This document shows positions 14,838-19,325 of a stretch of 19,325 nucleotides of DNA, in pieces. Numbering within the stretch: position 1 is the first letter of the stretch; each line of letters starts with the position of its first letter. The notes below the pieces were generated by a model. The model saw only the letters and a list, made by a program, of their open reading frames with translations. It was not told the origin of the DNA and did no database searches. Source of the stretch: CAMDTE01 sp034679985 (lineage in GTDB: Bacteria; Bacteroidota; Bacteroidia; Flavobacteriales; Schleiferiaceae); assembly GCA_034679985.1 (NCBI GenBank), contig JAXITR010000038.1, positions 1 through 19,325 of the forward strand, given 5' to 3'. A program made the translations under genes and the position numbers.

Positions 14838-15652
14838 ACAACTTACTCAAAGGCAAGAAAGGCATCGTTTTTGGTGCTTTGAACAGCGACTCCATTGCGT
14901 GGAAAGTGGCCGAAAAGTGCCACGAACAAGGTGCTTCCTTGGTGTTGACCAACGCCCCCATGGCCATGCGCATGGGCGAAATCAACGCTTTGGCGGAAAA
15001 GACCAATTCACCCGTTGTGGGCGCAGACGCCACCAGTTTGGAGGATTTGAAAAATCTGTTTGAAACCGCTCAAGCGCACTTCGGTGGCAAAATCGATTTC
15101 ATTTTGCATTCCATCGGGATGAGTGTTAATGTTCGTAAGGGCCGTCCGTACACGGATTTGAATTACGATTTCTTGACGAAGGGTTGGGACGTGAGCGCTG
15201 CATCCTTTCACAAGGTGCTGCAAACGGCCTACCAAATGGATGCCTTAAACGAATGGGGCAGTGTGTTGGCTTTGAGCTACATGGCTGCACAACGTACGTT
15301 CCCGGACTACAACGATATGGCCGAAAACAAGGCTTATTTGGAAAGTGTGGCCCGCAGCTTTGGTTACCACTACGGAGTGCGCAACAAAGTCCGCGTCAAC
15401 ACCATCAGTCAGTCTCCCACGCCAACAACCGCCGGCAGCGGGGTTAAAGGTTTTGATGGGTTTTTGTCCTACGCAGAACAGATGTCTCCTTTGGGCAACG
15501 CTACTGCAGAAGATTGCGCCAATTACTGTGTGGCGATGTTCTCGGATTTGACGCGTCGGGTCACCATGCAGAATCTCTACAACGATGGTGGTTTCTCCAA
15601 CATGGGCGTGAGCAATTTGGTTATGGCTCAGATGGAGAAAGCTGCTGAGTAA
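14834..15652 (+). CDS. fabI: Enoyl-[acyl-carrier-protein] reductase FabI
   Basis: FabI reduces enoyl-ACP with NADH in the last step of each fatty-acid elongation cycle and is the triclosan target. The 272-residue short-chain reductase starts LLKGKKGIVFGALNSDSIAW, the FabI form of the dinucleotide loop (G-A-x5-SIA). The mid-region HSIGMSVN is the NNAG-equivalent. The catalytic set is Tyr149 (ALSYMAAQR), Tyr159 and Lys166, with the FabI spacing Tyr-x6-Lys (YNDMAENK). Late residues DGGFSNMGVSN resemble the Bacteroidota FabI tail. Length is slightly above the E. coli enzyme (262). It starts on an ATGA overlap with recN and is followed by a strong terminator, so it is the last gene of the cluster. 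Confidence 0.96.
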   Translation: MNNLLKGKKGIVFGALNSDSIAWKVAEKCHEQGASLVLTNAPMAMRMGEINALAEKTNSPVVGADATSLEDLKNLFETAQAHFGGKIDFILHSIGMSVNVRKGRPYTDLNYDFLTKGWDVSAASFHKVLQTAYQMDALNEWGSVLALSYMAAQRTFPDYNDMAENKAYLESVARSFGYHYGVRNKVRVNTISQSPTPTTAGSGVKGFDGFLSYAEQMSPLGNATAEDCANYCVAMFSDLTRRVTMQNLYNDGGFSNMGVSNLVMAQMEKAAE

Positions 15653-15665
15653 GGTATACGGCAAT

Positions 15666-15709
15666 CACAAAAAAGGGGCCTTCGCGCAAGCGAAGGCCCC
15701 TTTTTTGTG
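15666..15709. terminator. Symmetric bidirectional rho-independent terminator
   Basis: Two perfectly complementary 20-base arms (15666-15685 and 15690-15709) surround the loop GCAA, a GNRA-type tetraloop when read as RNA. The core is an 11-pair GC-rich stem; outside it are six A-T pairs, so either strand gives a stem followed by a U run. It lies between the convergent fabI (stop 15652) and prfC (stop 15744) and should end transcription from both sides. Confidence 0.95.
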
Positions 15710-15743
15710 CCCTGGTCCGTTCAAAAACCCGAGCGAAGGCAAC

Positions 15744-17324
15744 TCAGTACTCAGATTTTAGGTGGAACGTCAAACCGTCAAACTTCTCCTGACTCATTTG
15801 TAAGGAGAATGCGGAGTCCGCCAAAAACACCAACTTTCCGTACTTGTCTTCCGCCAGGTACCGTTGCTTGAGTTTCTTAAATTCTGCCAGTTGCAGGGGA
15901 TCGCGCGATTCAATCCAGCATGCTTTGTAGGCAGAGAAGGGTTCGTAGCTGCATTTAGCCCCGTATTCGTGTTCCAATCGGTACTGTATAACCTCGTACT
16001 GCAGCGCACCCACGGTTCCAATGATCTTGCGTCCGTTCACCAACAAGGTAAACAGCTGCGCAACCCCTTCGTCCATCAACTGATCCACTCCCTTGGCCAA
16101 CTGCTTGGATTTTAGAGGGTCCGCGTTGTTGATGAACCGGAAATGCTCGGGCGAAAAGGAGGGAATTCCGGTGTAGTGCAACTTTTCGCCCTCGGTCAAG
16201 GTGTCCCCAATTCGGAACAATCCCGTGTCCGGCAAACCCACAATGTCGCCCGGATACGCTTCTTCAACAACGGATCGCTTGGAAGCTAAAAACGTGGTTG
16301 GCGAGCTGAATTTCAGTGATTTACCCTCCCGAACGTGCAGGTAATTGGTATTCCTTTGAAACGTGCCGCTCACCACCTTCACAAACGCAATTCTGCTGCG
16401 GTGGTTGGGGTCAATGTTGGCGTGAATTTTGAAAACAAATCCCGAGAATTTTGGCTCTTCCGGCAACACCACGCGCTCTTCAGCCGCTTTGGGCAGGGGC
16501 GTCGGGGCGATTTCCACAAAGCAATCCAGAAGTTCGCGCACGCCAAAGTTGTTCAAGGCAGAACCAAAAAACACCGGACAAATTTCCCCGCGCAAATAAG
16601 CAGCTTGGTCGTACTGCGGATAAACCCCTTGCACCAGTTCCAATTCTTCGCGGAGGGCAACCGCAGCGGCTTGGCCAATGTGTCCTTCCAGCGCGGGATC
16701 GGTTAAATCGTCGAACGCAATGGAATCCTGAACTTTTTGCTTGTTGGAACCCACGTAGAGCTCCAACTTTTTCTCCCACAAATTGTAGACCCCCTGAAAC
16801 TGTTGCCCAATGCCGATGGGCCAACTCAGCGGACACAATCGCAAGCCTAATTTGGATTCGATTTCGTCCAGTACATCAAAGGCGTCGCGGCCTTCGCGGT
16901 CCATTTTATTGACAAACACCATGATTGGGGTGGCGCGCATGCGGCAAACCTGAACCAGCTTTTCCGTTTGCGATTCAACGCCCTTGGCCACGTCCACCAC
17001 CACAACGGCGCTGTCCACCGCGGTCAACGTACGGTAGGTGTCCTCAGCAAAATCCTGGTGACCAGGGGTGTCCAAAATATTGATTTGCCGACCCTTGTAC
17101 TCAAAACCCATCACGGAAGTTGCTACGGAAATTCCCCGTTGGCGTTCGATTTCCATGAAGTCAGAGGTGGCCCCCTTCTTGATTTTGTTGGACTTAACGG
17201 CGCCGGCTTCTTGAATGGCTCCACCGAAAAGCAGCAATTTCTCCGTCAACGTGGTTTTGCCCGCATCCGGGTGGGATACGATGCCAAATGTTCTCCGGCG
17301 CTGAATTTCGTCGAGTCTACCCAT
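15744..17324 (-). CDS. prfC: Peptide chain release factor 3 (RF3)
   Basis: RF3 is the translational GTPase that removes RF1/RF2 from the ribosome after peptide release. The 526-residue protein begins MGRLDEIQRRRTFGIVSHPDAGKTTL with G1 motif HPDAGKT at 18-24. After that come the RGISVATSVM switch region, DTPGHQD (G3), NKMDREGRD (G4), and the RF3-specific C-terminal part (GAVGALQYEVIQYRLEHEYGA-like; seen as GTVGALQYEVIQYRL). Length matches the E. coli protein (529). The frame stays open upstream to 17459, but this would be antisense to carH; the ATG at 17324 gives the standard N-terminus. On the minus strand, TACTTTTG ends 13 bases before the start. The gene is convergent with fabI and divergent from carH. 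All four GTPase motifs I looked for are present. Confidence 0.97.
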   Translation of the reverse strand: MGRLDEIQRRRTFGIVSHPDAGKTTLTEKLLLFGGAIQEAGAVKSNKIKKGATSDFMEIERQRGISVATSVMGFEYKGRQINILDTPGHQDFAEDTYRTLTAVDSAVVVVDVAKGVESQTEKLVQVCRMRATPIMVFVNKMDREGRDAFDVLDEIESKLGLRLCPLSWPIGIGQQFQGVYNLWEKKLELYVGSNKQKVQDSIAFDDLTDPALEGHIGQAAAVALREELELVQGVYPQYDQAAYLRGEICPVFFGSALNNFGVRELLDCFVEIAPTPLPKAAEERVVLPEEPKFSGFVFKIHANIDPNHRSRIAFVKVVSGTFQRNTNYLHVREGKSLKFSSPTTFLASKRSVVEEAYPGDIVGLPDTGLFRIGDTLTEGEKLHYTGIPSFSPEHFRFINNADPLKSKQLAKGVDQLMDEGVAQLFTLLVNGRKIIGTVGALQYEVIQYRLEHEYGAKCSYEPFSAYKACWIESRDPLQLAEFKKLKQRYLAEDKYGKLVFLADSAFSLQMSQEKFDGLTFHLKSEY

Positions 17325-17337
17325 GAATAATTTTTTG

Positions 17338-17345
17338 CAAAAGTA
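17338..17345 (-). promoter_or_regulatory. Candidate -7 element of prfC
   Basis: Read on the minus strand, TACTTTTG matches TAnnTTTG and lies 13 bases before the prfC ATG at 17324, giving a leader of roughly 6-8 bases. No TTG is seen at the -33 position. The 67-base gap to the divergent carH start (17325-17391) contains no copy of the TTGTTTAA half-site found downstream of carH. Confidence 0.45.
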
Positions 17346-17391
17346 CTCGGTAATGAACCATTTTGGCCGACAGTCGTTATAAGCAATTGGA

Positions 17392-18282
17392 ATGAACGGC
17401 AAATACAGCATAAAGGACCTGGAGAACCTGACCGGGATCAAAGCGCATACCTTGCGCATTTGGGAGCAGCGTTACGGCCTGGTGGAACCCCAGCGAACGG
17501 ATACGAACATCCGTTTGTACTCAGACGATGACTTAAAAAAGTTATTGAATGTGGCCGTTTTGGTGCACGCCGGACATAAAATTTCTGCAGTAGCATCCAT
17601 GGAACCCGCAGCACTGCACGCGGCGGTACAAACGGCGGCGCTTGAGGAAGCTGAATACGAATCGCAAATTTCCTCCCTCAAACGCGCCATGCTGGATTTT
17701 GATGAGTCTTCGTTTACAGGCGTATTGGAGCAGTCTTTTCGCCAAATAGGGGAGGGCGATACCTTCACGGGCTTGGTGGCGGGTTTCATCTACACCATTG
17801 GCACGCTTTGGCAGACCGATGCCATCTCCGTTGCCCAAGAGCACTTTGCGAGCAACCTGATCAAACAAAAGCTCTACGCCGCACTGGATGCTCTGGCAAT
17901 CCCACAACCCGGTCCGGGAGAAGGCTACACCTTGTTGTACCTCCCGGAAGAGGAGTTGCACGAATTGGGTTTGTTGTACCTCCACTACTATCTTAAATAC
18001 AGAGGAGTTCCTACCTTGTTCTTAGGTCAGTCCGTTCCCTTAATGTACTTGAAAGACGCCTTGACCTCGGTTCCCGTTCGGCAGGTAGTTTCGGTGTTTA
18101 CCACGTGCCCCACTCGGGACGACTTGCGCTCGTACGTTCAAGAACTTCGCACCCTGGTTCCGCCCCAAGCATCCATTCATTTGACGGGACTCCAGCTGAA
18201 CGATGCCTTGAGCGGTCCGGAGTGGCCTGAAGGCGTGCACATCCACCCACATCTGGGGGCATTGAAAGAGTCTATTGTTTAA
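17392..18282 (+). CDS. carH: CarH-type B12-dependent light-sensing MerR regulator
   Basis: CarH proteins bind adenosylcobalamin, form DNA-binding tetramers in the dark and fall apart in light, derepressing carotenoid genes. The 296-residue protein has a MerR-type winged helix-turn-helix at 4-70 (YSIKDLENLTGIKAHTLRIW, EQRYGLVEPQR). A four-helix cobalamin cap follows, with Trp140-x9-Glu150-His151, the CarH W-x9-EH signature. Next is a Rossmann cobalamin-binding domain with Glu188-x-His190-x-x-Gly193; His190 is the expected lower axial ligand (His177 in Thermus CarH). Two positions differ from that model: Gln141 stands where Thermus CarH has His132, and the late GG motif reads LTGLQL. Placement directly before a sigma factor and crtI supports the role. 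I infer that it represses the downstream sigma-crtI operon through the paired palindromes at 18275-18361; its stop codon lies inside the first. Confidence 0.9.
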   Translation: MNGKYSIKDLENLTGIKAHTLRIWEQRYGLVEPQRTDTNIRLYSDDDLKKLLNVAVLVHAGHKISAVASMEPAALHAAVQTAALEEAEYESQISSLKRAMLDFDESSFTGVLEQSFRQIGEGDTFTGLVAGFIYTIGTLWQTDAISVAQEHFASNLIKQKLYAALDALAIPQPGPGEGYTLLYLPEEELHELGLLYLHYYLKYRGVPTLFLGQSVPLMYLKDALTSVPVRQVVSVFTTCPTRDDLRSYVQELRTLVPPQASIHLTGLQLNDALSGPEWPEGVHIHPHLGALKESIV

Positions 18283-18306
18283 TCTTTTTAAAAAAAAATT
18301 AAACAA
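18275..18306. promoter_or_regulatory. Inverted repeat 1, candidate CarH operator
   Basis: Arms TTGTTTAAT (18275-18283) and ATTAAACAA (18298-18306) are perfect inverted copies with a 14-base spacer. The spacer is itself nearly symmetric (TTTTT/AAAAA), so the whole 32-base unit has only two mismatched pairs. The left arm includes the carH stop codon (18280-18282). The stem has little G+C, so it is a poor terminator; a protein-binding site is more likely. The same design recurs 53 bp downstream. Confidence 0.75.
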
Positions 18307-18313
18307 AATACTT

Positions 18314-18340
18314 TTTGAATCGACTTCTTGTTTAACTTTA
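18314..18340 (+). promoter_or_regulatory. Candidate promoter of the sigma-crtI operon
   Basis: TTTG at 18314-18317 and TAACTTTA at 18333-18340 are separated by 15 bases, shorter than usual; the second differs from TAnnTTTG only in the last base. It ends 8 bases before the ATG at 18349 and 20 before the ATG at 18361. It overlaps the left arm of inverted repeat 2, so a bound regulator would block it. Confidence 0.4.
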
Positions 18341-18361
18341 CATTATAAATGTTAAACAAGA
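18326..18361. promoter_or_regulatory. Inverted repeat 2, candidate CarH operator over the sigma gene start
   Basis: Arms TCTTGTTTAAC (18326-18336) and GTTAAACAAGA (18351-18361) are perfect 11-base inverted copies with a 14-base spacer, the same spacer as inverted repeat 1. Centres of the two repeats are 18290.5 and 18343.5, 53 bp apart. The left arm overlaps the likely -7 box. The right arm covers either codons 2-4 or the leader of the sigma gene, depending on the true start. Confidence 0.8.
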
Positions 18362-18873
18362 TGAGTGCAACGTTGGACTTCGGTTCCCAAATTCATCATG
18401 AGCGTCCCTTTCTGCGTCAGTTGGCCATGAAGCTGACGAAACACGTAGACGACGCCGAAGATTTGATTCAAGAGACTTTATTTAAGGCCCTTAAGAATCA
18501 AGACAAGTACCAGCCGGAAACGAATTTGAAGGGATGGCTCTACACCATCATGAAGAATACCTTCATCAATCAGTACCGGAAGAAGAAATTCCAGAATACC
18601 TATTCCGACGATTCGGAAAACCAATACATCACCACCTCAATGGAGGCCAGCCGCAGCGACGAGGCAGACCATCCGGCAGAACACAGCTACGTGCTTCAGC
18701 AAATCAACACGGTGGAAAAGGCCTACCTCGATGCATTCATGATGTACTTTAACGGATACAAGTACGAGGAGATCTCCGACATTTTGAACATTCCCTTGGG
18801 AACTGTGAAGAGTCGAATCTTTTTGGCTCGCAAGAAAATGATGGAAAAATTAAAAGATCACCGCTACGAATGA
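18361..18873 (+). CDS. ECF-type RNA polymerase sigma factor, carotenoid-linked
   Basis: The 170-residue protein is an extracytoplasmic-function-type sigma-70 factor. Region 2 has DAEDLIQETLFKAL (Asp34-x3-Glu38) and WLYTIMKNTFINQYR, for -10 recognition. Region 4 has YKYEEISDILNIPLGTVKSRIFLARKKM, a helix-turn-helix for the -35 element. A linker rich in Asp, Ser and Glu joins them. Two starts are possible: ATG 18349 adds MLNK and uses the right arm of the palindrome as codons, whereas ATG 18361 gives the N-terminus MSATLDFGSQ that I consider more typical of crt-linked Bacteroidota sigma factors. The stop overlaps crtI as ATGA, so sigma and desaturase are made together. No anti-sigma gene is adjacent. 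I infer that it directs RNA polymerase to carotenoid or light-stress promoters after CarH is released; which promoters is unknown. Confidence 0.9.
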   Translation: MSATLDFGSQIHHERPFLRQLAMKLTKHVDDAEDLIQETLFKALKNQDKYQPETNLKGWLYTIMKNTFINQYRKKKFQNTYSDDSENQYITTSMEASRSDEADHPAEHSYVLQQINTVEKAYLDAFMMYFNGYKYEEISDILNIPLGTVKSRIFLARKKMMEKLKDHRYE

Positions 18874-19325
18874 GTCAAAAAACAGTAGTCATTGGCGGCG
18901 GTTTTGCCGGATTGAGCGCGGCATGTTATTTGGCTAAAGCAGGCCATCAGGTTACCCTTCTGGAACAACACGCACAGTGGGGCGGAAGGGCACGTCAGTA
19001 CAAGGAACAAGGATATACTTTCGACATGGGTCCCAGTTGGTACTGGATGCCGGATGTATTTGATCGGTTTTTTGCGGATTTTGGCAAAAAGACTTCGGAT
19101 TACTACAAACTTCACTTACTGGATCCCGCCTATTCGGTATACTTTGAAGATGGAAAGGTGGAAATGCCTGCCACGGCAGAGGAGACCATTGCCCTCTTTG
19201 AGCGTATGGAGCCCGGTGCCGGTGCCAAACTACAGAAATTTTTGGACGACGGGGCGTACAAGTACGAAGTGGGCATCAACGACCTTGTTCGTAAACCCGG
19301 CCGTTCCCTGTTGGAATTTGCGGAC
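18870..19325 (+). CDS. crtI: Phytoene desaturase CrtI (3' part cut by window edge)
   Basis: CrtI introduces double bonds into phytoene to give lycopene or neurosporene, using FAD, at the membrane surface. The ATG at 18870 overlaps the sigma stop as ATGA, and the frame is open for 152 codons to the right edge. The N-terminus TVVIGGGFAGLSAACYLA, with the dinucleotide loop Gly9-Gly-Gly-x-x-Gly14, continues to LLEQHAQWGGRAR, the bacterial CrtI pattern. FDMGPSWYWMPDVFDRFF then matches the desaturase family, where Bacteroidota enzymes read DMGPSWYWMPDVFE or close to it. The family has about 490 residues, so two thirds of the gene is outside; crtB (phytoene synthase) would be the expected next gene. 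A related amine-oxidase-fold carotenoid isomerase is less likely given the neighbours. Confidence 0.93.
   Translation, partial: MSQKTVVIGGGFAGLSAACYLAKAGHQVTLLEQHAQWGGRARQYKEQGYTFDMGPSWYWMPDVFDRFFADFGKKTSDYYKLHLLDPAYSVYFEDGKVEMPATAEETIALFERMEPGAGAKLQKFLDDGAYKYEVGINDLVRKPGRSLLEFAD

Noticed and set aside
17325..17459. N-terminal extension of prfC
   Set aside because: It would be antisense to the start of carH and precedes the standard RF3 N-terminus MGRLDEIQRR.
18275..18306. Inverted repeat 1 as a rho-independent terminator of carH
   Set aside because: The stem has one G-C pair and the left arm includes the stop codon; an identical layout recurs downstream, which fits a protein-binding site better.

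Overview
The window is ordinary, gene-dense chromosome of a member of the Bacteroidota, most likely the order Flavobacteriales. Four things suggest this: the block ligA - DUF6913 - dapA - bamD - omega-like rpoZ - coaBC - DUF4835 - recN - fabI; a secreted metalloprotease with a type IX secretion (T9SS) style C-terminus; -7 promoter elements of the TAnnTTTG type; and the near absence of Shine-Dalgarno sites. Base composition looks balanced, slightly above 50% G+C by eye, which is high for the group. I see no rRNA, tRNA, insertion sequence, prophage, CRISPR array or toxin-antitoxin pair.

Layout. 1-1059 (-): N-terminal three quarters of dnaA, running off the left edge. 1274-1696 (+): a hot-dog acyl-CoA thioesterase. 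1704-3437 and 3444-4487 (-): ribD followed six bases later by a secreted gluzincin protease. 4506-9844 (+): prmC, ligA, a DUF6913 gene, dapA and a GT-B glycosyltransferase, every junction being a 4-base ATGA overlap. 9856-14837 (+): bamD, rpoZ, coaBC (broken by a one-base frameshift in this sequence), DUF4835/PorD and recN, then fabI, ending in a symmetric bidirectional terminator. 15744-17324 (-): prfC (RF3). 17392-19325 (+): a light-sensing carotenoid locus with a CarH-type B12-dependent MerR regulator, an ECF sigma factor and phytoene desaturase crtI, cut by the right edge.

The most interesting part is the carH-sigma junction. Two long inverted repeats with the same design (TTGTTTAAY - 14 bases - RTTAAACAA) lie with centres 53 bp apart, about five helical turns. 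The first uses the carH stop codon in its left arm; the second overlaps the likely -7 box and the start of the sigma gene. CarH has the Trp-x9-Glu-His and Glu-x-His-x-x-Gly cobalamin motifs. The sigma gene overlaps crtI by ATGA, with no anti-sigma gene between them. My reading is a B12/light switch: CarH bound to the paired palindromes in the dark blocks sigma-crtI, and light releases it.

Two other themes recur. First, TAnnTTTG-type boxes end only 4-6 bases before several start codons (ribD, bamD, fabI, and one-mismatch versions at recN and ligA), which predicts leaderless or near-leaderless mRNAs. Second, stop codons are reused, either in ATGA/TAATG overlaps or as the first bases of the next gene's -7 box.
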